A DNA stretch of 29,850 nucleotides from Prevotella sp. UBA2456 (GTDB taxonomy: Bacteria > Bacteroidota > Bacteroidia > Bacteroidales > Bacteroidaceae). The translations under genes and the position numbers were made by a program. This document shows, one piece after another, positions 16,460 to 24,090 of the stretch. The notes beneath the pieces are model-generated. The model saw nothing but the letters and a program-made list of their open reading frames with translations, had not been told where the DNA came from and did no database searches. The stretch is taken from the NCBI GenBank assembly GCA_002342415.1, contig DDPY01000007.1:25016-54865 (forward strand). Direction: 5' to 3'. The first letter of the stretch is position 1. Each line of letters starts with the position of its first letter.

Positions 16460-19400
16460 ATGAAAGAAAGATTAACAATGCTTCTGGCATGTCTGTTCCT
16501 CACCGTAGGAATGGTCATTGCCCAGACCAAGGTTAACGGTACCGTTACCTCTCAAGACGATGGGCAGCCAGTTATCGGTGCCTCAGTCCTCGTTGTAGGA
16601 ACTCAGGTGGGTACTGTTACCGATGCTAATGGTAAGTTCACGTTGACTTGCCCTGCAGGCAAGAACGTTCTCCGCATTACCTATGTAGGTATGGAACCCA
16701 TTGAGGTGAGTGCCCGTCCTAACATGCGTATCATGCTGACCAGTGACCAAAAGGCTCTTGACGAGGTGGTTGTGGTGGCTTACGGTACGCAGAAAAAGTC
16801 GTCATTCACGGGTTCTGCCTCTATGGTGGGTGCCGCCCAGCTCGACCAGCACGTGACCACCAACGTGGCCAATGCACTGGCCGGTTCGGTTCCTGGCTTG
16901 CAGATTCGTGGCGGCTCTGGTGCTCCTGGTGCCGACCAAGGTAAGATCAACATCCGCGGTATTGCTTCTATGTATGCCGAGACCGACCCTCTGATCATTG
17001 TCGATGGTGCTCCCTATGAGTCTTCGTTGAGCAACATCTCGCAGGAGGACATCGAGTCGGTGTCGGTACTGAAGGATGCCGCTTCTGCCGCTCTGTACGG
17101 TGCCCGTGGTGCTGCCGGTGTCATCATCATCACCACCAAGAAGGGTAACAAGTCGGCACCTCGCATCAACGTAAACATGCGCTGGGGTGCCAACAGCCGT
17201 GCCGTACAGGAGTATGACAAGATTAACGACCCTGCCAAATACTATGAGCTGGCATACGCTGGACTCTACAACAACTACTTCTACACGCAGGGTATGTCGG
17301 CTGCTGAGGCTAACAATGCAGCCAATGGCCACTTGATCAGTGCTCTGGGCTATCAGGTATATACTGTGCCCGACGGACAGCAGCTCATCGGTATGGACGG
17401 AAAGCTGAACCCCAATGCCACATTGGGCTATAGCTATCGGCAGTCGCGTCTGGTAGACGACCCTAACAATCCTGGTGAAAAAATCAGAGAGTACTACGGC
17501 GACACCTACTGGTATCAGCCCGACGACTGGACAGACGCTGCCTACAAGAACGGTTTCCGTCAGGAATACGAAGTAAATGCCAGCGGCGGTTACGACAAGG
17601 GTGACTACTTCCTCTCTGCCGGCTATCTGAAGGAAGACGGTATCATTCACAACTCAAGCTTCGAGCGCTTCAATGCCCGTCTGAAGGTTAACCACGACCT
17701 GACCAATTGGTTGCGTGTCGGTGTGAACGTAGGCTATGTTCACAGCACCACCATCAGCAACCCGAACAACGACGAGTATCAGCTGGGTTCTACCAACCTG
17801 AGCTACTACACCTCGCGTATTGCTCCTATCTATCCTATCTATGTGCGCATCATCGACCCCGCAACCGGACTGCCCGTCATCCGTACTGATGCCAACGGCA
17901 ATCAGCAGTATGACTATGGCCGCCCTGGTACGGACTATCCTGCTGCACGTGCATTCCTGCAGACTGGTAACCCCTTGGGCTCCAACCTCTACAACGATGT
18001 GAACACCAGAACCAACCAGCTGAATGCCACAGGATTGGCAGACATCAAGTTCACTGACTGGCTGCGCTTCAATGCCACCAGCACCATCAACTGGACACAC
18101 GACAACTACTCGGACTACGAGAGCCAGCTCTACGGTCCCAAGGTAGGTGTAAATGGTGAAATCGGCAAGCGTCAGACTGACTATTTCCGCCAGAACCACG
18201 TCCAGACCCTGAACTTTGCCAAATCGTTTGGCGACCATACCATCACGGCTACCTTAGGCCACGAGTGGTTCGACCGCAAGACTACCTACCTGACAGCTAC
18301 TGGACAGGGACTGTTCTCGCCTGATATCAAGGAAATCAACGCTGCTGCCAACCAGCAGTACAAGTCGGGCTCATACACCAGAGAATATAATGTGGAAGGT
18401 TGGTTCGGCCGTGTGCTCTACAACTATGACGAGAAATACTTTGCCGATGCCTCCTATCGCCGCGATGCTTCCAGCCGCTTTGCCAAGGACAACCGCTGGG
18501 GTTCGTTCTGGAGCGTGGGCGCAGGATGGCTCATCAACAAGGAGAAGTTCTTCAAGGCCGACTGGGTTGACCAGTTGAAACTGAAGGTTTCGATAGGTCA
18601 GACGGGTAACGACGGTGTGGGCGACTGGGCTTATACCGACCTGTTCCAACTGAATCCTTCGTCTGCCACACAGATGACACCTTCGTTCTACCGCATCGGT
18701 AACAAGGACATCACTTGGGAGACCACTACAGCCCTGAACGTCGGTGTTGACTTTGAGCTGTTCAAGGGCCGCCTTACCGGTAGCGTTGAGTTCTATAACA
18801 AGAAGACAACCGACCTGCTGTTCTGGCTGTCAGTGCCCGAGAGCTTCGGTGCTCGCGGCTACTATGGCAACATCGGTGACAAGCGCTCTACTGGTGTCGA
18901 GTTCAACGTAGCAGGTGACATCATCCGTACCAAGGACATCACATGGAATGTAAACTTCAACATCACGCATAATAAGGAGAAGATTATCAAGCTCCCTGAG
19001 TCGAAGACGAAGGTGAACGGAGGCTTTGCCGAGACTTGGATTCCCGTCAATAGCCAAAACACCAGCGGTTCGGTTCAGATGTGGTACACCGAGGGCGGCT
19101 CGCTCTATTGCCCCTTCACCTACAGCTATGCCGGTGTAAACGAAAAGGGTGAGGCTCTCTACTGGTACGATGAAGACCTGTCGCCATTAGGCGGAAAGGT
19201 GGACACCAACAACACATCGAAGGCTGCTGAGAAGAAGTCGGGTACTACCACTAATATCGGTGAGGCCAGCCGCTATGCCGGCAAGTCGATGCTGCCCGCA
19301 GCATACGGTGGATTCGGTACAACACTGAAACTCTACGGATTTGATGTGAACCTGAACTTCGACTACCAGATTGGTGGTAAGATCTATGACCGTCAGTATG

Positions 19401-19789
19401 CCTCACTGATGAGCAACTGGGTGAACGACGGTGATGCCGGCTCGGCATTCCACACTGACCTGCTGAAGTCGTGGACTCCCAACAACACATCTTCCAACAT
19501 TCCTCGCTTCCAGTATGGTGACGAGTACACAGTTGCTACTTGCGACCGCTTCCTCGCTTCGGCAGCCTACCTGAACTTCCAGTCGTTCTCTGTAGGTTAC
19601 ACATTGCCCAAGAGCTTTGTTTCGAAGCTGCACCTCGAGAAGATTCGCGTCTACATGACAGGTGAGAACCTCTGTTTCTGGAGTGCCCGCAAGGGTCTCG
19701 ATCCCCGTTACGACTATGGTTCAACAGAGTCGCTGCCTTCTTACTCGCTGATGCGTACCATCATGGGCGGTATTCAGGTGTCATTCTAA
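16460..19789 (+). CDS. SusC/RagA-family TonB-linked outer-membrane transporter (operon 2)
   Basis: 1109 residues. Signal peptide MKERLTMLLACLFLTVGMVI followed by AQ, then the carboxypeptidase-like repeat (VNGTVTSQDDGQPVIGASVL), TonB box region DEVVVVAYGTQKKSSFTGSA, plug domain (INIRGIASMYAETDPLIIVD; VLKDAASAALYGARGAAGVI) and a long barrel ending in the aromatic IQVSF expected for BAM recognition. No STN domain. The signal peptide and repeat resemble SusC 1, but plug and barrel differ widely, so cargo is probably different. It is followed after 25 bp by its SusD partner. No glycoside hydrolase, lyase or protease is encoded in this operon, so the substrate cannot be named from context. Confidence 0.96.
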   Translation: MKERLTMLLACLFLTVGMVIAQTKVNGTVTSQDDGQPVIGASVLVVGTQVGTVTDANGKFTLTCPAGKNVLRITYVGMEPIEVSARPNMRIMLTSDQKALDEVVVVAYGTQKKSSFTGSASMVGAAQLDQHVTTNVANALAGSVPGLQIRGGSGAPGADQGKINIRGIASMYAETDPLIIVDGAPYESSLSNISQEDIESVSVLKDAASAALYGARGAAGVIIITTKKGNKSAPRINVNMRWGANSRAVQEYDKINDPAKYYELAYAGLYNNYFYTQGMSAAEANNAANGHLISALGYQVYTVPDGQQLIGMDGKLNPNATLGYSYRQSRLVDDPNNPGEKIREYYGDTYWYQPDDWTDAAYKNGFRQEYEVNASGGYDKGDYFLSAGYLKEDGIIHNSSFERFNARLKVNHDLTNWLRVGVNVGYVHSTTISNPNNDEYQLGSTNLSYYTSRIAPIYPIYVRIIDPATGLPVIRTDANGNQQYDYGRPGTDYPAARAFLQTGNPLGSNLYNDVNTRTNQLNATGLADIKFTDWLRFNATSTINWTHDNYSDYESQLYGPKVGVNGEIGKRQTDYFRQNHVQTLNFAKSFGDHTITATLGHEWFDRKTTYLTATGQGLFSPDIKEINAAANQQYKSGSYTREYNVEGWFGRVLYNYDEKYFADASYRRDASSRFAKDNRWGSFWSVGAGWLINKEKFFKADWVDQLKLKVSIGQTGNDGVGDWAYTDLFQLNPSSATQMTPSFYRIGNKDITWETTTALNVGVDFELFKGRLTGSVEFYNKKTTDLLFWLSVPESFGARGYYGNIGDKRSTGVEFNVAGDIIRTKDITWNVNFNITHNKEKIIKLPESKTKVNGGFAETWIPVNSQNTSGSVQMWYTEGGSLYCPFTYSYAGVNEKGEALYWYDEDLSPLGGKVDTNNTSKAAEKKSGTTTNIGEASRYAGKSMLPAAYGGFGTTLKLYGFDVNLNFDYQIGGKIYDRQYASLMSNWVNDGDAGSAFHTDLLKSWTPNNTSSNIPRFQYGDEYTVATCDRFLASAAYLNFQSFSVGYTLPKSFVSKLHLEKIRVYMTGENLCFWSARKGLDPRYDYGSTESLPSYSLMRTIMGGIQVSF

Positions 19790-19814
19790 TAAATTATAGG
19801 AGATTACAAGCATT

Positions 19815-21476
19815 ATGAAAAAGTCAAAAATATATCTGGCAGCCCTGGCTCTGACCACCGTCACGACCCTTAACAGCTGCATCAAGGAAATAGACCCGCA
19901 GACGAGCACTGTCACCGTAGATCAGGCAGCTGCGGCTCCTGGTGCCTTCAACAACTTTGTCGGCTCTATCACCAGCTCGCTAAACGGTGCTTTCACCTAT
20001 AGCGGTGCCAACCAGTATCCCTGGGACTTCGGTTATCCTTCGTTCTTCCTGCAGCGCGATGTCATGGGACAGGATATCGTCTGCGAGACCTCAAGTTCTG
20101 AGTGGTATACCACTTGGTACACCTGTGGTACCGGCTTAGGCCCGACGTATGCCATCTGCCAGTTGCCCTGGAGCTATTACTATGGATGGATCAAGAACTG
20201 CAATATCGTATTGTCGCTGATCAATGGCGAACCCACTGATGAGCAGAAGACAGGTGCCGGTATTGCCCATGCCATGCGTGCCATGTTCTATATGGACCTT
20301 GCCCGTATGTATGCTGATGAGACCTATGCCCGCAATAAGGACGCAGAGACTGTCCCCATTGTGACTGAAGGTCCTGCCGAGCTTTCCAACCCCCGCGCTA
20401 CCAACGAGGAAATGTTCAAGTTCATTCTCGAAGACCTCGACAAGGCTGAAACGCTGCTTGCCGACTATCAGCGTGAGAATGTGTATACTCCCGACCAGAG
20501 CGTAGTCTATGGCTTGAAAGCCCGCGCCTATCTGACTATGGAAGACTGGGCTAACGCCGAGAAGTATGCCAAGCTGGCACAGGCGGGATACACCATGATG
20601 AGCGAAGCCGAGTATCTGTCGAAGAAAGACGGTTTCAACAAGCCTAACTCTTCATGGATGTTCGGTCTGACCTATCGTTCGAGCGACCCCAACATCACAA
20701 ACAATGATGCCGACTCCAGCTGGGGTTCACAGATGATTGTCGAGGTAAGCGCCTCTGGATGTGGATATTCTGCCAACTACGTAGGGCCGAAGCGTATCGA
20801 CGCTCACCTGTATGAGACCATCCCTGCTACCGACTTCCGTCGCAAGTGCTTCATCGACCCCGCCCTCGACGAACTGAGCGCCGAAGCATGTATGGCAGCT
20901 CTGGAAGAATACACCGACGACCCTGCCGGAGTCTACAAGACCGGCTATAACGTGTCTGCCCGTGAGTCTGTAGGCTGCATTGAACTCAAGTTCCGTCCGA
21001 AGGATGGCGAGCATGCCAACCAGTACACTGCCTTCACCGTAGCTGTGCCCCTGATGCGCGTCGAGGAGATGAAACTCATTGAGGCCGAGGCTGCCGGCAT
21101 GCAGGACGAGGGCCGTGGCATCCAGCTGCTCACCGACTTTGCCAAGACTCGCGATGCCAGCTATGAGTATGGCACTCACACTGATGCCTACTACAACACC
21201 AGCACGGGTAAGTTCCGTAACGAGGTATGGTGGCAGCGCCGTGTCGAGCTGTGGGGCGAGGGATTCGCCACCTTCGACATCAAGCGCCTTGAGAAGGGCA
21301 TCATCCGTTCGTATGAAGGTACCAATCACCTGGTGAAGTATCAGTGGAACGTCGAAACCGTTCCACAGTGGATGCACCTCTGCATTGTTCAGAGCGAGAC
21401 CAACAACAACCCTGCCTGCACGAACAATCCTACGCCGATTGCTCCCAAGGTAGACTCGGAACCCTATAACTTCTAA
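19815..21476 (+). CDS. SusD/RagB-family nutrient-binding lipoprotein (operon 2)
   Basis: 553 residues. Lipoprotein signal MKKSKIYLAALALTTVTTLN then SC (Cys22). Typical SusD features: an early Trp/Tyr-rich binding region (NQYPWDFGYPSFFL, PWSYYYGWIKNCNIVL), GIAHAMRAMFYMDLARMYAD in the TPR-like helices, VVYGLKARAYLTMEDWANAE, and RRVELWGEGFATFDIKRLEK near the end, which is the RWELWGEG-type SusD C-terminal motif. It binds cargo at the cell surface and closes SusC. An AGGAG ribosome-binding-like sequence (AGGAGATTACAAGCATT) precedes the ATG, which is unusual for these organisms. Confidence 0.95.
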   Translation: MKKSKIYLAALALTTVTTLNSCIKEIDPQTSTVTVDQAAAAPGAFNNFVGSITSSLNGAFTYSGANQYPWDFGYPSFFLQRDVMGQDIVCETSSSEWYTTWYTCGTGLGPTYAICQLPWSYYYGWIKNCNIVLSLINGEPTDEQKTGAGIAHAMRAMFYMDLARMYADETYARNKDAETVPIVTEGPAELSNPRATNEEMFKFILEDLDKAETLLADYQRENVYTPDQSVVYGLKARAYLTMEDWANAEKYAKLAQAGYTMMSEAEYLSKKDGFNKPNSSWMFGLTYRSSDPNITNNDADSSWGSQMIVEVSASGCGYSANYVGPKRIDAHLYETIPATDFRRKCFIDPALDELSAEACMAALEEYTDDPAGVYKTGYNVSARESVGCIELKFRPKDGEHANQYTAFTVAVPLMRVEEMKLIEAEAAGMQDEGRGIQLLTDFAKTRDASYEYGTHTDAYYNTSTGKFRNEVWWQRRVELWGEGFATFDIKRLEKGIIRSYEGTNHLVKYQWNVETVPQWMHLCIVQSETNNNPACTNNPTPIAPKVDSEPYNF

Positions 21477-21515
21477 TATGCGAGAAGGGAAACTATTTAG
21501 TAACAAGTAATCAAG

Positions 21516-22403
21516 ATGAAGAATATGAAAAGATATTTTGAGAGCACAATGCTTGTACTCTTTTCCCTGTTAGCCTTTACGGCCTGCTCGGAAGATCAGG
21601 GTACAACGTCTGGTGGCGATGGTCAGCCTGCGGTTAGCATCTATACCTTCAAAGTTTTGCCACCGCTAAATGCCGATAACGACGTGAATGTACGTATCGC
21701 TGCCAACAACCAGTCGACCGAAGCCTATCTGCTGGCTCAGAAAACATCAGAGAAGGAAGCTGCCGGCATGAGCGACGCTGCATTGGCCGACTATGTGGTG
21801 GCCAACGGAACAAAGATTACCCTTGAACCCGATCAGCATACAGGTGGTAAGACCACCGACTATGTGGTGACAGGATTGTTGGGTGTGAACACCATTACCG
21901 TGGTAACGGTCAATGGCAGCCAGAAGTCAAAGCCTGTTTCTGTAGAGTTCGAGGGACTTATCTGGAACGATATTGTCGAAGGTACTTATACAGCCAGTGC
22001 CAATAAGAATCCCATCAGTATCTTCACCAGCCAGCTGGGAGGTACAGATGTGGCTACCACCTTGCAACAGCTTGAAACCGACAAGACACAGTATCGTTTC
22101 AAGGATTTGTATGGAAAGGGCTATCACCTGCAGTTCTTTACACTCGACCTGACGGGCGAGGATGAGGACGGCGAGTACACCTTCTTCCGTATTCCCCAGC
22201 AGACCACCCCGCTGACCTTCCGCGACTACGGAAATGTGGGCGTACGCGATGTCGGCTACTGGCAGGGCGACGACGCCTTCGTCACCGAGAATGGCTTCGA
22301 GAGTGGCATGTATGCTGACCACAGCTGTTTCATTATGATCCAGTACTTCGTGTCTGCAGGAAACGTCGGCTACGGTAAAGACTTCTTTACTCCCAACGAG
22401 TAA
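21516..22403 (+). CDS. Outer-membrane lipoprotein of uptake operon 2, function unknown
   Basis: 295 residues with a lipobox after KRYFESTMLVLFSLLAFTAC (Cys24). The start could be 21516 (MKNMKRYF) or 21525 (MKRYF); both give the same mature protein. After the Cys comes a Gly/Ser linker, then an Ig-like or fibronectin-like beta region (VSIYTFKVLPPLNADNDVNV, ending VVTVNGSQKSKPVSVEFEG) and a second half rich in aromatic strands (YHLQFFTLDLTG, FESGMYADHSCFIMIQYF). It takes the position of SusE/SusF-type surface binding proteins. No enzyme motif is visible. It is the last gene before a strong terminator. I do not recognise the family. Confidence 0.75.
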   Translation: MKNMKRYFESTMLVLFSLLAFTACSEDQGTTSGGDGQPAVSIYTFKVLPPLNADNDVNVRIAANNQSTEAYLLAQKTSEKEAAGMSDAALADYVVANGTKITLEPDQHTGGKTTDYVVTGLLGVNTITVVTVNGSQKSKPVSVEFEGLIWNDIVEGTYTASANKNPISIFTSQLGGTDVATTLQQLETDKTQYRFKDLYGKGYHLQFFTLDLTGEDEDGEYTFFRIPQQTTPLTFRDYGNVGVRDVGYWQGDDAFVTENGFESGMYADHSCFIMIQYFVSAGNVGYGKDFFTPNE

Positions 22404-22427
22404 AGACAGAATTGACTCAAAAAATCA

Positions 22428-22541
22428 ATAGCAAAGGCCCGTCATCGCGACGGGCCTTTGTTGTCAATCCAATTACCATGAAAAAACTACAAACCTTATT
22501 CATTTATTATATTGATCGTATGAAGCGTCGTTTTTTGTTTT
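22428..22541 (-). ncRNA. Candidate small RNA of about 110 nt on the minus strand
   Basis: A consensus promoter (22548-22579, minus) and a terminator that is better followed by T residues on the minus strand bracket about 110 nt with no substantial coding frame. The longest leftward frame from an ATG is about 20 codons and runs through the terminator. It could be a trans-acting RNA or an antisense RNA overlapping the 3' UTR of operon 2. Prediction only. Confidence 0.4.
22432..22462. terminator. Strong bidirectional terminator after uptake operon 2
   Basis: Perfect 12-bp stem CAAAGGCCCGTC (22432-22443), loop ATCGC, GACGGGCCTTTG (22449-22460), then TTGTC. On the minus strand the same hairpin is followed by CTATTGATTTTTTG, so it can also end a leftward transcript. 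Confidence 0.9.
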
Positions 22542-22547
22542 CTGATG

Positions 22548-22579
22548 CAAAGGTACAACAGAAAACGTTTGCTGCCAAA
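22548..22579 (-). promoter_or_regulatory. Consensus promoter facing left with no gene in front of it
   Basis: Minus strand TTTG (22579-22576), 20 nt, TACCTTTG (22555-22548), an exact match in sequence and spacing. Leftward lies only the 110-nt stretch up to the operon 2 terminator. Confidence 0.65.
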
Positions 22580-22690
22580 AACTTTCAGCCAACGCCCCGA
22601 TTCCTTCAGCGAATCAGTCCTTGGGATGCGTGTGATACCATTATAGACATTTATTGCAAGTGAAATTAGCGAGAATAGACTGTCATATTA

Positions 22691-22719
22691 GATTATTTGC
22701 ATTTTTCATGCAAATAATC
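22691..22719. repeat. Perfect 12-bp AT-rich inverted repeat upstream of the YqeK fusion gene
   Basis: GATTATTTGCAT (22691-22702), loop TTTTC, ATGCAAATAATC (22708-22719). It lies about 45 bp upstream of the -7 box TACCTTTG (22764-22771). It lacks a following T-run, so an operator or transcript hairpin is as likely as a terminator. Confidence 0.7.
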
Positions 22720-22763
22720 GTTAATTCTTGAATAGAATGATTATTCATCAGGTTTTTTATGGT

Positions 22764-22771
22764 TACCTTTG
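22764..22771 (+). promoter_or_regulatory. Probable -7 box for the YqeK fusion gene
   Basis: TACCTTTG fits TAnnTTTG, 24 bp before the ATG at 22796. No good TTTG/TTG is found 19-21 nt upstream, so it may need an activator or be weak. Confidence 0.5.
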
Positions 22772-22795
22772 TCGAGCTAAAAGGATAATACAAAA

Positions 22796-23878
22796 ATGGA
22801 AGATTTCATCAAGCGTAATATTCATCTGGCAGAACGCATCAGGAAGTACGAATCTGAGGACCGATTCGCCCATACCTTGCGTATGACGGAACTGGCTTTG
22901 TCGTATGCCGAATGCTATGGTATCGACCGGGAGCTGACATGGAAAACAGGCATGCTCCATGACATCGCGAAGGAAATGAGTACTGACGAGATGATTGCCT
23001 CCGCAGAGAACTATGGGCATACCGTGAGCCAGTTCTGCCTCAATAATCCTGGATTTATGCACGCAGAAGTGGGAGCGTTGATAGCGGAACATGAATTCGG
23101 ACTGAAAGACAGAGACGCCTTGAATGCCATCAAATATCATCCTACGGGTCGTCCGGACATGTCGATGCTGGAGAAAATCATCTTCTTTTCAGACTGGGCA
23201 GAACCCGGCAGGCCGAATCAGGAGGCATTGGCCCCTCTTCGGAAAATGGCAAGAACTGACATCGATGAGGCTATGTTGAAGTTACTTCCGATACTGACCA
23301 ATTTTATGCTGTCTCATCATTTCTCTGAAGAGCTTTGTCTGATTTGTAATATTGGCTACGATTTTATCCTGAACGAAAGATTAGAGGAAATGGCATCAGC
23401 CCCTAAGGAGGACGATAGTGCAGAAATCCTGTCGGACGAGGACTTTGAAAAAGCCTTTGAACTTGCCTTGAGAAACAATGTTGCCATCAAATCCGTGCCG
23501 AATATCAGAAGTCTGGACGGCTTTTCCACAACGGATGGGAGAACAGTGAAAAACGGTATGTTTCTCAGAAGTGGCAGTCTATCCAGACTGACACCAGACG
23601 ATGCAGACTACCTTCAATCAGTTGTCCGGCTATCGCTTGTAATTGATTTGCGCACAACGATGGAAGTCAAGAAGGATCCAGATGTTAAATTACACAAAAT
23701 ACTCAGTGTCGCACCAGAGGAGATCTCGTCTTTTCTCGACGACATAGAGTCCCATTACGGATCCGGCAGCGAGCGCATCATGAAGGCCATTGGATTTGGA
23801 GAGAAAGAGCTGAAAACGCTGAGAGATAAGTATTTGGACTCGAATATAGGGGACGTATGGGGCAGGAACGATATGTAA
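22796..23878 (+). CDS. YqeK-type HD phosphohydrolase fused to a degenerate tyrosine-phosphatase-like domain
   Basis: 360 residues, two parts. Residues 1-195 match YqeK, the HD-domain symmetrical Ap4A hydrolase (gives two ADP): RFAHTLRMTELA (His26), GMLHDIAKEM (His55-Asp56), FMHAEVGALIAEHEFG (His89), IKYHPTGRPDMSMLEKIIFF and SDWAEPGR (Asp133), so the metal site looks intact. Residues 230-290 match the start of the Y_phosphatase3 family (PNIRSLDGFSTTDGRTVKNG, MFLRSGSLSRLTPDDADYL, LVIDLRTTMEV). Residues 315-350 (SHYGSGSERIMKAIGFGEKE, LKTLRDKYLD) match its end. The catalytic HCxxxxxR loop that should lie between is absent, and there is no Cys after residue 184. The gene is visibly more AT-rich than its neighbours. 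Sensing or scaffolding by the dead domain is possible. Confidence 0.8.
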   Translation: MEDFIKRNIHLAERIRKYESEDRFAHTLRMTELALSYAECYGIDRELTWKTGMLHDIAKEMSTDEMIASAENYGHTVSQFCLNNPGFMHAEVGALIAEHEFGLKDRDALNAIKYHPTGRPDMSMLEKIIFFSDWAEPGRPNQEALAPLRKMARTDIDEAMLKLLPILTNFMLSHHFSEELCLICNIGYDFILNERLEEMASAPKEDDSAEILSDEDFEKAFELALRNNVAIKSVPNIRSLDGFSTTDGRTVKNGMFLRSGSLSRLTPDDADYLQSVVRLSLVIDLRTTMEVKKDPDVKLHKILSVAPEEISSFLDDIESHYGSGSERIMKAIGFGEKELKTLRDKYLDSNIGDVWGRNDM

Positions 23879-23974
23879 ATTAGTCACATATCATCCGTGC
23901 GTCATCGTCAGATGATTACTGACGGGCCTAAGAGACGTCTCGAAGCAAAAGTTTACAGTACAGAAAAGATAAGG

Positions 23975-24023
23975 TGTCTAAAAATCATACGTTTTACTGT
24001 CTAATTTTTAGACAATCTGCTTC
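23975..24023. promoter_or_regulatory. Bipartite regulator site at the ABC permease promoter
   Basis: TGTCTAAAAATCATAC (23975-23990), 7 nt, TGTCTAATTTTTAGAC (23998-24013), 2 nt, TCTGCTTC. The second half contains the inverted repeat TGTCTAA-TTT-TTAGACA. The same arrangement occurs at 28992-29040 near tolC. The likely ligand is the Fis-type response regulator encoded at 28435-28959; this is inference. Confidence 0.8.
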
Positions 24024-24040
24024 CGCCAGGGTCGAAAACC

Positions 24041-24071
24041 TTGGCGGATTCGTTTTATTGCCATAACTTTG
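24041..24071 (+). promoter_or_regulatory. Promoter of the ABC permease/ATPase operon
   Basis: TTG (24041-24043), 20 nt, TAACTTTG (24064-24071); the start codon is at 24091. A hairpin, CCGCCAGGG (24023-24031)/CCTTGGCGG (24039-24047) with one G-T pair, overlaps the -33 element. Confidence 0.75.
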
Positions 24072-24090
24072 CAAGTGGAATTAGTAATCA

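Noticed and set aside
22412..22663. 83-codon frame after the operon 2 lipoprotein gene, including an inner start at 22479
   Set aside because: It runs through the 12-bp terminator and the minus-strand promoter; the composition is not like neighbouring genes.
23906..23941. CGTCAG/CTGACG hairpin and GAGACGTCTC palindrome after the YqeK fusion gene
   Set aside because: Stems are short and no T-run follows; too weak to call a terminator or site.
24041..24063. Sigma-54 (-24/-12) promoter upstream of the permease
   Set aside because: GG and GC pairs are present (TTGGCGG...TTGCC) but the spacing is 12 or 15 nt instead of 10, and the nearby regulator lacks the AAA+ domain needed.
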